From positions 1,922,001-1,986,000 of the forward strand of contig JAPYXD010000738.1 of NCBI GenBank assembly GCA_030998225.1: a stretch of 64,000 bases of DNA, given 5' to 3'. Every line of letters starts with the position of its first letter. Position 1 is the stretch's first letter. Position numbers and translations under genes: made by a program. Shown here in pieces: positions 38,872 to 51,153 of the stretch. Below the pieces are notes generated by a model. That model worked only from the letters and a program-made list of their open reading frames with translations. It was not told the DNA's origin and did no database searches. This stretch comes from Diplolepis rosae. Taxonomy: Eukaryota > Arthropoda > Insecta > Hymenoptera > Diplolepididae.

Positions 38872-39157
38872 CATGGCCATGTAGGGGTGCATTTCGGTGT
38901 TAAGGGTTGGAGCCGAAAAAGCTATATGGGTATTTTCGAAGAGCCCAAAAATCATAGATTCTTGCCAGACCATAAAGTTTGCAAAAAGATGAATTGTAGT
39001 GAAAAACGTCTCTTCATGGCCATGTAGGGGTGCATTTCGGTGTTAAGGGTTGGAGCCGAAAAAGCTATATGGGTATTTTCGAAGAGCCCAAAAGTCATAG
39101 AGTCCTACTAGACCATAAAGTTTGTAAAAAGATCAATTTTAGTGAAATTCGTCTCTT
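38872..39157 (+). repeat. Two adjacent GCCG monomers (hybrid cassette, copy 6)
   Basis: Here both monomers have GAGCCGAAAAAGCTATATGG (38912 and 39055). The first is a hybrid: its left half is the GCCG type and its right half is the GATTCTTGCC, GAATTGTAG type. An in-register crossover or conversion between neighbouring monomers would produce this. It sits at the junction of the two 43-monomer copies. Confidence 0.85.
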
Positions 39158-40867
39158 CATGGCCATGTAGGGGTGCATTTCGGTGTTAAGGGTTGGAGCC
39201 CAAAAATCGATATGGGTATTTTCGAAGAGCCCAAAAATCATAGTCTTCCCAGACCATAAAGTTTGCAAAGAGATGAATTTTAGTGAAAGTCGTCTTTACA
39301 TGGCCATGTAGGGGTGCATTTAGTGGTTAAGGGTTGGAGCCAAAAAATCAATATGGACATATTCGAAGAGCGCAAAAATCATAGATTCTTCCTGGATGAT
39401 AATGTTTGTAAAAGGATCAATTTTAGTGAAAGTCGTCTCTACATGGCCATGTAGGGGTGCATTTCGGTGATAAGGGTTGGAGTCCAAAAATCAATATGGA
39501 CATATTTGAGGAGCCCAAAAATCATAGAGTCTTCCTAGACCATAAAGTTTAAAAAAAGATGAATGTTAGTCAAAGTCGTCTCTACATGGCCATGTAGGGG
39601 TGTATTTCGGTGTTAAGGGTTGGAGCCCAAAAATCGATATGGGTATTTTCGAAGAGCCCAAAAATCATAGTGTCCTACTTGACCATAAAGTTTGCAAAAA
39701 GATGAATTTTAGTGAAAGTCGTCTTTACATGGCCATGTAGGAGTGCATTTTGATGTTAAGGGTTGGAGCCCAAAAATCAATATTGACATATTTGAAGAGC
39801 CCAAAAATCATAGTCTTCCCAGACCATAAAGTTTGCAAAAAGATGAATTTTAGTGAAAGTCGTCTTTACATGGCCATGTAGGGGTGCATTTTGATGTTAA
39901 GGGTTGGAGCCCAAAAATCAATATGGACATATTTGAAGAGCCCAAAAATCATAGAGTCTTCCTGGATGATAATGTTTGTAAAAGGATCAATTTTAGTGAA
40001 AGTCGTCTCTACATGGCCATGTAGGGGTGTATTTCGATGTTAAGGGGTGGAGCCCAAAAATCGTTATGGGTATTTTCGAAGTGTACAAAAATCATAGAGT
40101 CTTCCTAGACCATAATGTTTTAAAAAAGATGAATTTTAGTGAAAGTCGTCTCTACATGGCCATGTAGGTGTGCATTTCGGTGATAAGGGTTGGAGTCCAA
40201 AAATCAATATTGACATATTTGAAGAGCCCAAAAATTATAGTCTTCCCAGACCATAAAGTTTGCAAAAAGATGAATTTTAGTGAAAGTCGTCTTTACATGG
40301 CCATGTAGGGGTGCATTTTGATGTTAAGGGTTGGAGCCCAAAAATCAATATGGACATATTTGAAGAGCCCAAAAATCATAGAGTCTTCCTGGACGATAAT
40401 GTTTGTAAAAGGATCAATTTTAGTGAAAGTCGTCTCTTCATGGCCATGTAGGGGTGCATTTCGGTGATTAGGGTTGGAGTCCAAAAATCAATATGGACAT
40501 ATTTGAGGAGCCCAAAAATCATAGACTCTTCCTAGACCATAAAGTTTTAAAAAAGATGAATTTTAGTGAAAGTCGTCTCTACATGGCCATGTAGGGGCGT
40601 ATTTCGATGTTAAGGGGTGGAGCCCAAAAATCGTTATGGGTATTTTCGAAGTGTACAAAAATCATACAGTCTTCCTAGACCATACAGTTTTAAAAAAGAT
40701 GAATTTTAGTGAAAGTCGTCTCTACATGGCCATGTAGGGGTGTATTTCGATGTTAAGGGGTGGAGCCCAAAAATCGTTATGGGTATTTTCGAAGTGTACA
40801 AAAATCATACAGTCTTCCTAGACCATACAGTTTTAAAAAAGATGAATTTTAGTGAAAGTCGTCACTA

Positions 40868-41008
40868 CATGGCCATGTAGGGGTGCCTTTCGTTGATTAG
40901 TTTTGGAGTCCAAAAGTCTATATTGACATTTTTGAAGAGCCAAAAAATCATAGTCTTCCTAGACCATAAAGTTTTAAAAAAGATGAATTTTAGTGAAAGT
41001 CGTCTCTA
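40868..41008 (+). repeat. Divergent monomer (141 bp)
   Basis: Has GTGCCTTTCGTTGATTAG, TTTTGGAGTCC, AAAAGTCTATATTGAC, ATTTTTGAAGAGCC and a CATAGTC deletion. The tail before it reads GTCACTACATGG. About eight private changes in one monomer is high for this array. The counterpart near 34735 in the first 43-monomer copy is normal, so these arose after duplication. Confidence 0.78.
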
Positions 41009-41580
41009 CATGGCCATGTAGGGGCGTATTTCGATGTTAAGGGTTGTAGCCCCAAAATCAATATGGACATATTTGAATAGCCCAAAAATCATAGAGTCTT
41101 CCTGGACGATAATGTTTGTAAAAGGATCAATTTTAGTGAAAGTCGTCTCTTCATGGCCATGTAGGGGTGCATTTCGGTGATTAGGGTTGGAGTCCAAAAA
41201 TCAATATGGATATATTTGAGGAGCCCAAAAATCATAGAGTCTTCCTAGACCATAATGTTTTAAAAAAGATGAATTTTAGTGAAAGTCGTCTCTACATGGC
41301 CATGTAGGGGTGCATTTCGGTGATAAGGGTTGGAGTCCAAAAATCAATATGGACATATTTGAAGAGCCCAAAAATCATAGAGTCTTCCTAGACGATAATG
41401 TTTGTAAAAGGATCAATTTTAGTGAAAGTCGTCTCTACATGGCCATGTAGGGGTGCATTTCGGTGATAAGGGTTGGAGTACAAAAATCAATATGGACATA
41501 TTTGAGGAGCCCAAAAATCATAGAGTCTTCCTAGACCATAAAGTTTTAAAAAAGATGAATTTTAGTGAAAGTCGTCTCTA

Positions 41581-41866
41581 CATGGCCATGTAGGGGTGCA
41601 TTTCGGTGTTAAGGGTTGGAGCCCAAAAATCGTTATGGGTATTTTCGGAGAGCCCAAAAATCATAGATTCTTGCCAGACCATAAAGTTTGCAAAAAGATG
41701 AATTGTAGTGAAAAACGTCTCTTCATGGCCATGTAGGGGTGCATTTCGGTGTTAAGGGTTGGAGCCGAAAAAGCTATATGGGTATTTTCGAAGAGCCCAA
41801 AAGTCATAGAGTCCTACTAGACCATAAAGTTTGTAAAAAGATCAATTTTAGTGAAAGTCGTCTCTA
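41581..41866 (+). repeat. TTCTTGCC/GCCG two-monomer cassette, copy 7
   Basis: Intact pair, 6133 bp after the 35448 copy. Preceded by GAGTAC, GAGGAG and a normal CCATAAAG segment where its partner has CCATATAG. The GCCG monomer ends in GTCCTACTAG. Confidence 0.85.
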
Positions 41867-44556
41867 CATGGCCATGTAGGGGTGCATTTCGGTGTTAAGG
41901 GTTGGAGCCCAAAAATCGATATGGGTATTTTCGAAGAGCCCAAAAATCATAGTCTTCCCAGACCATAAAGTTTGCAAAGAGATGAATTTTAGTGAAAGTC
42001 GTCTTTACATGGCCATGTAGGGGTGCATTTAGTGGTTAAGGGTTGGAGCCCAAAAATCAATATGGACATATTCGAAGAGCCCAAAAATCACAGATTCTTC
42101 CTGGATGATAATGTTTGTAAAAGGATCAATTTTAGTGAAAGTCGTCTCTACATGGCCATGTAGGGGTGCATTTCGGTGATAAGGGTTGGAGTCCAAATAT
42201 CAATATGGACATATTTGAGGAGCCCAAAAATCATAGAGTCTTCCTAGACCATAAAGTTTTAAAAAAGATGAATTTTAGTGAAAGTCGTCTCTACATGGCC
42301 ATGTAGGGGTGCATTTCGGTGTTAAGGGTTGGAGCCCAAAAATCGATATGGGTATTTTCGAAGAGCCCAAAAATCATAGTGTCCTACTGGACCATAAAGT
42401 TTGCAAAAAGATGAATTTTAGTGAAAGTCGTCTTTACATGGCCATGTAGGGGTGCATTTTGATGTTAAGGGTTGGAGCCCAAAAATCAATATTGACATAT
42501 TTGAAGAGCCCAAAAATCATAGTCTTCACAGACCATAAAGTTTGCAAAAAGATGAATTTTAGTGAAAGTCGTCTCTACATGGCCATGTAGGGGTGCATTT
42601 CGATGTTAAGGGTTGGAGCCCAGAAATCAATATGGACATATTTGAAGAGCCCAAAAATCACAGAGTCTTCCTAGATGATAATGTTTGTAAAAAGATCAAT
42701 TTTAGTGGAAGTCGTCTCTACATGGCCATGTAGGGGTGCATTTCGGTGATAAGGGTTGGAGTCCAAAAATCAATATGGACATATTTGAGGAGCCCAAAAA
42801 TCATAGAGTCTTCCTAGACCAGAAAGTTTTAAAAAAGATGAATTTTAGTGAAAGTCGTCTCTACATGGCCATGTAGGGGTGCATTTCGATGTTAAGGGTT
42901 GGAGCCCAGAAAAAGATATGGGTATTTTCGAAGAGCCCAAAAATCATAGAGTCCTACTAGACCATAAAGTTTGTAAAAAGATGAATTTTAGTGAAAGTCG
43001 TCTCTACATGGCCATGTAGGGGTGCATTTCGGTGATAAGGGTTGGAGTCCAAAAATCAATATTGACATATTTGAAGAGCCCAAAAATCATAGAGTCTTCC
43101 TAGACCATAAAGTTTTAAAAAAGATGAATTTTAGTGAAAGTCGTCTCTACATGGCCATGTAGGGGTGCATTTCGGTGATAAGGGTTGGAGTACAAAAATC
43201 AATATGGACATATTTGAGGAGCCCAAAAATCATAGAGTCTTCCTAGACCATAAAGTTTTAAAAAAGATGAATTTTGGTGAAAGTCGTCTCTACATGGCCA
43301 TGTAGGGGTGCATTTCGACGTTAAGGGTTGGAGCCTAAAAATCGATATGCGTATTTTCGAAGAGGCCAAAAATCATAGAGTCTTCCTAGACCATAAAGTT
43401 TTAAAAAAGATGAATTTTAGTGAAAGTCGTCTCTACATGGCCATGTAGGGGTGCATTTCGGTGATAAGGGTTGGAGTCCAAAAATCAATATTGACATATT
43501 TGAAGAGCCCAAAAATCATAGAGTCTTCCTAGACCATAAAGATTGCAAAAAGATTAATTTTAGTGAAAGTCGTCTTTACATGGCCATGTAGGGATGCATT
43601 TTGATGTTAAGGGTTGGAGCCCAAAAATCAATCTGGACTTATTTGAAGAGCCCAAAAATCATAGAGTCCTCCTAGACGATAATGTTTGTAAAAAGATCAA
43701 TTTTAGTGAAAGTCGTCTCTACATGGCCATGTAGGGGTGCATTTCGGTGATAAGGGTTGGAGTCCAAAAATCAATATGGACATATTTGAGGAGCCCAAAA
43801 ATCATAGAGTCTTCCTAGACCATAAAGTTTTAAAAAAGATGAATTTTAGTGAAAGTCGTCTCTACATGGCCATGTAGGGGTGCATTTCGACGTTAAGGGG
43901 TGGAGCGCAAAAATCGTTATGGGTATTTTCGAAGTGTCCAAAAATCATAGAGTCCTACTAGACCATAAAGTTTGTAAAAAGATGAATTTTAGTGAAAGTC
44001 GTCTCTACATGGCCATGTAGGGGTGCATTTCGGTGATAAGGGTTGGAGTTCAAAAATCAATATTGACATATTTGAAGAGCCCAAAAATCATAGAGTCTTC
44101 CCAGACCATAAAGTTTTAAAAAAGATGAATTTTAGTGAAAGTCGTCTTTACATGGCCATGTAGGGGCGTATTTCGATGTTAAGTGTTGGAGCCCAAAAAT
44201 CAATATGGACATATTTGAAGAGCCCAAAAATCATAGAGTCTTCCTAGACCATAAAGTTTGTAAAAAGATCAATTTTAGTGAAAGTCGTCTCTACATGGCC
44301 ATGTAGGGGTGCATTTCGGTGATAAGGGTTGGAGTCCAAAAATCAATATGGACATATTTGAGGAGCCCAAAAATCATAGAGTCTTCCTAGACCATAAAGT
44401 TTTAAAAAAGATGAATTTTAGTGAAAGTCGTCTCTACATGGCCATGTAGGGGTGCATTTCGATGTTAAGGGTTGGAGCCCAAAAATCGTTATGGGTATTT
44501 TCGAAGAGCCCAAAAATCATAGAGTCCTACTAGACCATAAAGTTTGTAAAAAGATC

Positions 44557-45764
44557 AATTTTAGTGAAAGTCGTCTCTACATGGCCATGTAGGGGTGCAT
44601 TTCGGTGATAAGGGTTGGAGTCCAAAAATCAATATTGACATATTTGAAGAGCCCAAAAATCATAGAGTCTTCCCAGACCATAAAGTTTTAAAAAAGATGA
44701 ATTTTAGTGAAAGTCGTCTCTACATGGCCATGTAGGGGTGCATTGCGTGGTTAAGGGTTGGAGCCCAAAAATCAATATGGACATATTTGAAGAGTCCAAA
44801 AATCATAGAGTCCTACTAGACCATAAAGTTTGTAATAAGATGAATTTTAGTGAAAGTCGTCTCTACATGGCCATGTAGGGGTGCATTTCGGTGATAAGGG
44901 TTGGAGTCCAAAAGTCAATATGGACATATTTGAAGAGCCCAAAAATCATTGAGTCTTCCTAGACGATAATGTTTGTAAAAGGATCAATTTTAGTGAAAGT
45001 CGTCTCTACATGGCCATGTGGGGGTGCATTTCGGTGATAAGGGTTGGAGTATAAAAATCAATATGGACATATTTGAGGAGCCCAAAAATCATAGAGTCTT
45101 CCTAGACCATAAAGTTTTAATAAAGATGAATTTTAGTGAAAGTCGTCTCTACATGGCCATGTAGGGGTGTATTTCGATGTTAAGGGTTGGAGCCCAAAAA
45201 TCGTTATGGGTATTTTCGGAGAGCCCAAAAATCATAGAGTCCTACTAGACCATAAAGATTGTAAAATGATCAATTTTAGTGAAAGTCGTCTCTACATGGC
45301 CATGTAGGGGTGCATTTCGGTGTTAAGGGTTGGAGCCGAAAAAGCTATATGGGTATTTTCGAAGAGCCCAAAAGTCATAGAGTCGTACTAGACCATAAAG
45401 TTTGTAAAAAGATCAATTTTAGTGAAAGTCGTCTCTACATGGCCATGTAGGTGTGCATTTCGGTGATAAGGGTTGGAGTCCAAAAGTCAATATTGACATA
45501 TTTGAAGAGCCCAAAAATCATAGAGTCTTCCTAGACCATAAAGTTTTAAAAAAGATGAATTTTAGTGAAAGTCGTCTCTACATGGCCATGTAGGGGTGCA
45601 TTGCGTGGTTAAGGGTTGGAGCCCAAAAATCAATATGGACATATTTGAAGAGTCCAAAAATCATAGAGTCCTACTAGACCATAAAGTTTGTAAAAAGATG
45701 AATTTTAGTGAAAGTCGTCTCTACATGGCCATGTAGGGGTGCATTTCGGTGATAAGGGTTGGAG
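44557..45764 (+). repeat. 1208-bp segment identical to 27565-28772 (right partner)
   Basis: Right partner of the identical pair. After 45764 one additional monomer (AAAAGTC with CATAGAATC and CCATATAG) is present. The match to the left partner then resumes at an offset of 17,135 bp, that is 16,992 plus 143, through the TTCTTGCC and GCCG monomers (28915/46050). Confidence 0.85.
44723..45580 (+). repeat. 858-bp six-monomer cassette, copy 3
   Basis: Base for base the same as copy 2 as far as I can read, including CATGTGGGGG, GAGTATAAAAATC and TTAATAAAG. The identity continues beyond both cassette ends. On its left it replaces the end of the 43-monomer duplication: sequence at about 44.8-45.1 kb no longer matches 38.7-38.95 kb. 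Confidence 0.9.
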
Positions 45765-45866
45765 TCCAAAAGTCAATATGGACATATTTGAAGAGCCCAA
45801 AAATCATAGAATCTTCCTAGACCATATAGTTTTAAAAAAGATGAATTTTAGTGAAAGTCGTCTCTA

Positions 45867-46152
45867 CATGGCCATGTAGGGGTGCATTTCGGTGTTAAGG
45901 GTTGGAGCCCAAAAATCGTTATGGGTATTTTCGGAGAGCCCAAAAATCATAGATTCTTGCCAGACCATAAAGTTTGCAAAAAGATGAATTGTAGTGAAAA
46001 ACGTCTCTTCATGGCCATGTAGGGGTGCATTTCGGTGTTAAGGGTTGGAGCCGAAAAAGCTATATGGGTATTTTCGAAGAGCCCAAAAGTCATAGAGTCC
46101 TACTAGACCATAAAGTTTGTAAAAAGATCAATTTTAGTGAATGTCCTCTCTA
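45867..46152 (+). repeat. TTCTTGCC/GCCG two-monomer cassette, copy 8
   Basis: Preceded by the CATAGAATC, CCATATAG monomer and followed by GAATGTCCTC. With flanks it forms a segment of about 0.5 kb that reads the same as the segment around 50868-51153. Confidence 0.85.
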
Positions 46153-47294
46153 CATGGCCATGTAGGGGTGCATTTCGGTGTTAAGGGTTGGAGCCCAAAA
46201 ATCAATATGGGTATTTTCGAAGTGTCCAAAAATCATAGTCTTCCCAGACCATAAAGTTTGTAAACAGATCAATTTTAGTGAAAGTCGTCTCTACATGGCC
46301 ATGTAGGGGCGTATTTCGATGTTAAGGGTTGGAGCCCAAAAATCAATATGGACATATTTGAAGAGCCCAAAAATCATAGAGTCTTCCTAGACGATAATGT
46401 TTGTAAAAGGATCAATTTTAGTGAAAGTCGTCTCTACATGGCCATGTAGGGGTGCATTTCGGTGATAAGGGTTGGAGTACAAAAATCAATATGGACATAT
46501 TTGAGGAGCCCAAAAATCATAGAGTCTTCCTAGACCATAAAGTTTTAAAAAAGATGAATTTTAGTGAAAGTCGTCTCTACATGGCCATGTAGGGGTGCAT
46601 TTCGGTGTTAAGGGTTGGAGCCCAAAAATCGTTATGGGTATTTTCGAAGTGTCCAAAAATCATAGAGTCCTACTAGACCATAAAGTTTGTAAAAAGATCA
46701 ATTTTAGTGAAAGTCGTCTCTACATGGCCATGTAGGGGTGCATTTCGGTGATAAGGGTTGGAGTCCAAAAATCAATATTGACATATTTGAAGAGCCCAAA
46801 AATCATAGAGTCTTCCTAGACCATAAAGTTTTAAAAAAGATGAATTTTAGTGAAAGTCGTCTCTACATGGCCATGTAGGGGTGCATTTCGATGTTAAGGG
46901 TTGGAGCCTAAAAATCGATATGGGTATTTTCGAAGAGCCCAAAAATCATAGAGTCCTACTAGACCATAAAGTTTGTAAAAAGATCAATTTTAGTGAAAGT
47001 CGTCTCTACATGGCCATGTAGGGGTGCATTTCGGTGTTAAGGGTTGGAGCCGAAAAAGCTATATGGGTATTTTCGAAGAGCCCAAAAGTCATAGAGTCGT
47101 ACTAGACCATAAAGTTTGTAAAAAGATCAATTTTAGTGAAAGTCGTCTCTACATGGCCATGTAGGGGTGCATTTCGGTGATAAGGGTTGGAGTCCAAAAG
47201 TCAATATTGACATATTTGAAGAGCCCAAAAATCATAGAGTCTTCCCAGACCATAAAGTTTTAAAAAAGATGAATTTTAGTGAAAGTCGTCTCTA
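46153..47294 (+). repeat. Mixed satellite stretch between cassettes
   Basis: Eight monomers with ordinary variants: a GTAAACAGATC tail, a GGGGCGTATTTCG monomer, GACGATAATG followed by GAGTAC and GAGGAG, CGTTATGGG with GTGTCC, and one GCCG monomer at 47009-47151. No gene or inserted sequence is visible. The stretch shares short runs with several blocks but no long match was recognised. Confidence 0.7.
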
Positions 47295-48152
47295 CATGGC
47301 CATGTAGGGGTGCATTGCGTGGTTAAGGGTTGGAGCCCAAAAATCAATATGGACATATTTGAAGAGTCCAAAAATCATAGAGTCCTACTAGACCATAAAG
47401 TTTGTAATAAGATGAATTTTAGTGAAAGTCGTCTCTACATGGCCATGTAGGGGTGCATTTCGGTGATAAGGGTTGGAGTCCAAAAGTCAATATGGACATA
47501 TTTGAAGAGCCCAAAAATCATTGAGTCTTCCTAGACGATAATGTTTGTAAAAGGATCAATTTTAGTGAAAGTCGTCTCTACATGGCCATGTAGGGGTGCA
47601 TTTCGGTGATAAGGGTTGGAGTACAAAAATCAATATGGACATATTTGAGGAGCCCAAAAATCATAGAGTCTTCCTAGACCATAAAGTTTTAAAAAAGATG
47701 AATTTTAGTGAAAGTCGTCTCTACATGGCCATGTAGGGGTGTATTTCGATGTTAAGGGTTGGAGCCCAAAAATCGTTATGGGTATTTTCGGAGAGCCCAA
47801 AAATCATAGAGTCCTACTAGACCATAAAGATTGTAAAATGATCAATTTTAGTGAAAGTCGTCTCTACATGGCCATGTAGGGGTGCATTTCGGTGTTAAGG
47901 GTTGGAGCCGAAAAAGCTATATGGGTATTTTCGAAGAGCCCAAAAGTCATAGAGTCCTACTAGACCATAAAGTTTGTAAAAAGATGAATTTTAGTGAAAG
48001 TCGTCTCTACATGGCCATGTAGGTGTGCATTTCGGTGATAAGGGTTGGAGTCCAAAAGTCAATATTGACATATTTGAAGAGCCCAAAAATCATAGAGTCC
48101 TCCTAGACCATAAAGTTTGTAAAAAGATCAATTTTAGTGAAAGTCGTCTCTA
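47295..48152 (+). repeat. 858-bp six-monomer cassette, copy 4
   Basis: Lies 2572 bp (18 monomers) after copy 3. It shares CATTGAG and the GTTTGTAATAAG tail with copies 1-3 but keeps CATGTAGGGG and GAGTAC in the third monomer, as in copy 1. Its fifth monomer has GCCGAAAAAGC followed by GTCCTACTAG and GATGAA, where copies 2, 3, 5 and 6 have GTCGTACTAG and GATCAA. It is therefore a mosaic of the other versions. Confidence 0.88.
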
Positions 48153-48722
48153 CATGGCCATGTAGGGGTGCATTGCGTGGTTAAGGGTGGGAGCCCAAAA
48201 ATCAATATGGACATATTTGAAGAGTCCAAAAATCATAGAGTCCTACTAGACCATAAAGTTTGTAAAAAGATGAATTTTAGTGAAAGTCGTCTCTACATGG
48301 CCATGTAGGGGTGCATTTCGGTGATAAGGGTTGGAGTCCAAAAGTCAATATGGACATATTTGAGGAGCCCAAAAATCATAGAGTCTTCCTAGACCATAAA
48401 GTTTTAAAAAAGATGAATTTTAGTGAAAGTCGTCTCTACATGGCCATGTAGGGGTGCATTTCGGTGTTAAGGGTTGGAGCCGAAAAAGCTATATGGGTAT
48501 TTTCGAAGAGCCCAAAAGTCATAGAGTCCTATTAGACCATAAAGTTTGTAACAAGATCAATTTTAGTGAATGTCCTCTCTACATGGCCATGTAGGGGTGC
48601 ATTTCGGTGTTAAGGGTTGGAGCCCAAAAATCAATATGGGTATTTTCGAAGAGCCCAAAAATCATAGTCTTCCCCGACCATAAAGTTTGCAAAGAGATGA
48701 AATTTAGTGAAAGTCGTATATA

Positions 48723-48865
48723 CATGTCCATGTAGGTGTTCATTTCGGTGATACGTGTTGGAGCCCAATAATAAATATGGATATATTGGAAGATCCCAAA
48801 AATCATAGAGTCTTTCCAGACCATAAAGTTTGCAAAAAGATGAATTTTAGTGAAAAACGTCTCTT
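48723..48865 (+). repeat. Most divergent monomer in the window
   Basis: Begins CATGTCCATG, so the palindrome centre is lost. It then reads TAGGTGTTCATTTCGG, GATACGTGTTGG, CCCAATAATAAATATGG and ATATATTGGAAGATCCC. The tail before it is also changed (GATGAAATTTAG, GTCGTATATACATG). Length stays at 143 bp and the following monomer is normal, so point mutation without indels is the simplest reading. Confidence 0.82.
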
Positions 48866-50008
48866 CATGGCCATGTAGGGGTGCATTTCGGTGTTAAGGG
48901 TTGGAGCCCAAAAATCAATATGGACATATTTGAAGAGCCCAAAAATCATAGAGTCTTCCTAGACGATAATGTTTGTAAAAGGATCAATTTTAGTGAAAGT
49001 CGTCTCTACATGGCCATGTAGGGGTGCATTTCGGTGATAAGGGTTGGAGTACAAAAATCAATATGGACATATTTGAGGAGCCCAAAAATCATAGAGTCTT
49101 CCTAGACCATAAAGTTTTAAAAAAGATGAATTTTAGTGAAAGTCGTCTCTACATGGCCATGTAGGGGCGTATTTCGATGTTAAGGGTTGGAGCCCAAAAA
49201 TCGTTATGGGTATTTTCGAAGTGTCCAAGAATCATAGAGTCCTACTAGACCATAAAGTTTGTAAAAAGATCAATTTTAGTGAAAGTCGTCTCTACATGGC
49301 CATGTAGGGGTGCATTTCGGTGATAAGGGTTGGAGTCCAAAAATCAATATTGACATATTTGAAGAGCCCAAAAATCATAGAGTCTTCCTAGACCATAAAG
49401 TTTTAAAAAAGATGAATTTTAGTGAAAGTCGTCTCTACATGGCCATGTAGGGGTGCATTTCGGTGATAAGGGTTGGAGTCCAAAAATCAATATTGACATA
49501 TTTGAAGAGCCCAAAAATCGTAGTCTTCCTAGACCATAAAGTTTGTAAAAAGATGAATTTTAGTGAAAGTCGTCTCTACATGGCCATGTAGGGGTGTATT
49601 TCGATGTTAAGGGTTGGAGCCCAAAAATCAATATGGACATATTTGAAGAGCCCAAAAATCATAGAGTCTTCCTAGACGATAATGTTTGTAAAAAGATCAA
49701 TTTTAGTGAAAGTCGTCTCTACATGGCCATGTAGGGGTGCATTTCGGTGATAAGGGTTGGAGTCCAAAAATCAATATGGACATATTTGAGGAGCCCAAAA
49801 ATCATAGACTCTTCCTAGACCATAAAGTTTAAAACAAGATGAATTTTAGTGAAAGTCGTCTCTACATGGCCATGTAGGGGTGTATTTCGATGTTAAGGGT
49901 TGGAGCCCAAAAAATCGTTATGGGTATTTTCGAAGTGTCCAAAAATCATAGAGTCCTACTATACCATAAAGTATGTAAAAAGATCTATTTTAGTGAAAGT
50001 CGTCTCTA

Positions 50009-50151
50009 CATGGCCATGTAGGGGTGCATTTCGGTGATAAGGGTTGGAGACCAAAAATCAATATGGGGATATTAGAAGTGCCCAAAAATCAAAGAGTCAT
50101 CCGAGACCATAAAGTTTTTAAAAAGAGGAATTTTAGTGGTAGTCGTCTCTA
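50009..50151 (+). repeat. Divergent monomer
   Basis: Reads CAATATGGGGATATTAG, AAGTGCCC, ATCAAAGAGTCATCCGAG and a GAGGAATTTTAGTGGTAG tail. The monomer before it also has an unusual stretch (CTATACCATAAAGTATG, AGATCTATTTTAG). A second small cluster of changes follows at 50345-50460, so this part has a raised mutation load compared with neighbours on either side. Confidence 0.75.
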
Positions 50152-50867
50152 CATGGCCATGTAGGGGCGTATTTCGATGTTAAGGGGGTGGAGCCCAAAA
50201 ATCGTTATGGGTATTTTCGAAGTGTCCAAAAATCATAGAGTCCTACTAGACCATAAAGTTTGTTTAAAGATGAATCTTAGTGAAAAACGTATCTTCATGG
50301 CCATGTAGGTGTGCATTTCGGTGATAAGGGTTGGAGTCCAAATGTCAATATGGACATAGTTGAAGAGCCCAAAAATCATAGAGTCATCCTAGACCATAAA
50401 GTTTTAAGAAAGATGAATTTTAGTGAAAGTAGTCTCTACATGGCCAGGTAGTGGTGTATTTAGATGTTAAGGGTTGTAGCCCAAAAATCGTTATGGGTAT
50501 TTTCGAAGTGTCCAAAAATCATAGAGTCCTACTAGACCATAAAGTTTGTAAAAAGATGAATTTTAGTGAATGTCCTCTCTACATGGCCATGTAGGGGTGC
50601 ATTTCGTGGTTAAGTGTTGTAGCCCAAAAATCAATATGAACATATTTGAAGAGCCCAAAAATCATGGAGTCTTCCTAGACCATAAAGTTTGTAAAAAGAT
50701 CAATTTTAGTGAAAGTCGTCTCTACATGGCCATGTAGGGGTGCATTTCGGTGATAAGGGTTGGAGTCCAAAAGTCAATATGGACATATTTGAAGAGCCCA
50801 AAAATCATAGAATCTTCCTAGACCATATAGTTTTAAAAAAGATGAATTTTAGTGAAAGTCGTCTCTA

Positions 50868-51153
50868 CATGGCCATGTAGGGGTGCATTTCGGTGTTAAG
50901 GGTTGGAGCCCAAAAATCGTTATGGGTATTTTCGGAGAGCCCAAAAATCATAGATTCTTGCCAGACCATAAAGTTTGCAAAAAGATGAATTGTAGTGAAA
51001 AACGTCTCTTCATGGCCATGTAGGGGTGCATTTCGGTGTTAAGGGTTGGAGCCGAAAAAGCTATATGGGTATTTTCGAAGAGCCCAAAAGTCATAGAGTC
51101 CTACTAGACCATAAAGTTTGTAAAAAGATCAATTTTAGTGAATGTCCTCTCTA
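50868..51153 (+). repeat. TTCTTGCC/GCCG two-monomer cassette, copy 9
   Basis: Lies 5001 bp (35 monomers) after copy 8. The shared stretch runs from about 50.71 to 51.20 kb and ends where CGATATGGG (51204) replaces CAATATGGG (46203). It is followed by the older-looking CATAGTCTTCCCAG, GCAAAGAGATG and GAAAAACGTCTCTTC monomers typical of the left part of the window. Confidence 0.85.

Larger units (their letters stand above)
38960..44800 (+). repeat. 43-monomer (6.13 kb) tandem duplication, copy 2
   Basis: Keeps the order of copy 1, including the 19-monomer step (39055 to 41764) and the 5-monomer step described separately. It differs by substitutions and by occasional whole-variant changes, such as CAGAAAAAGATATGG near 42908 where copy 1 has CAAAAATCGTTATGG. 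Its end is overwritten by the 1208-bp segment shared with 27.6 kb. Confidence 0.85.
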
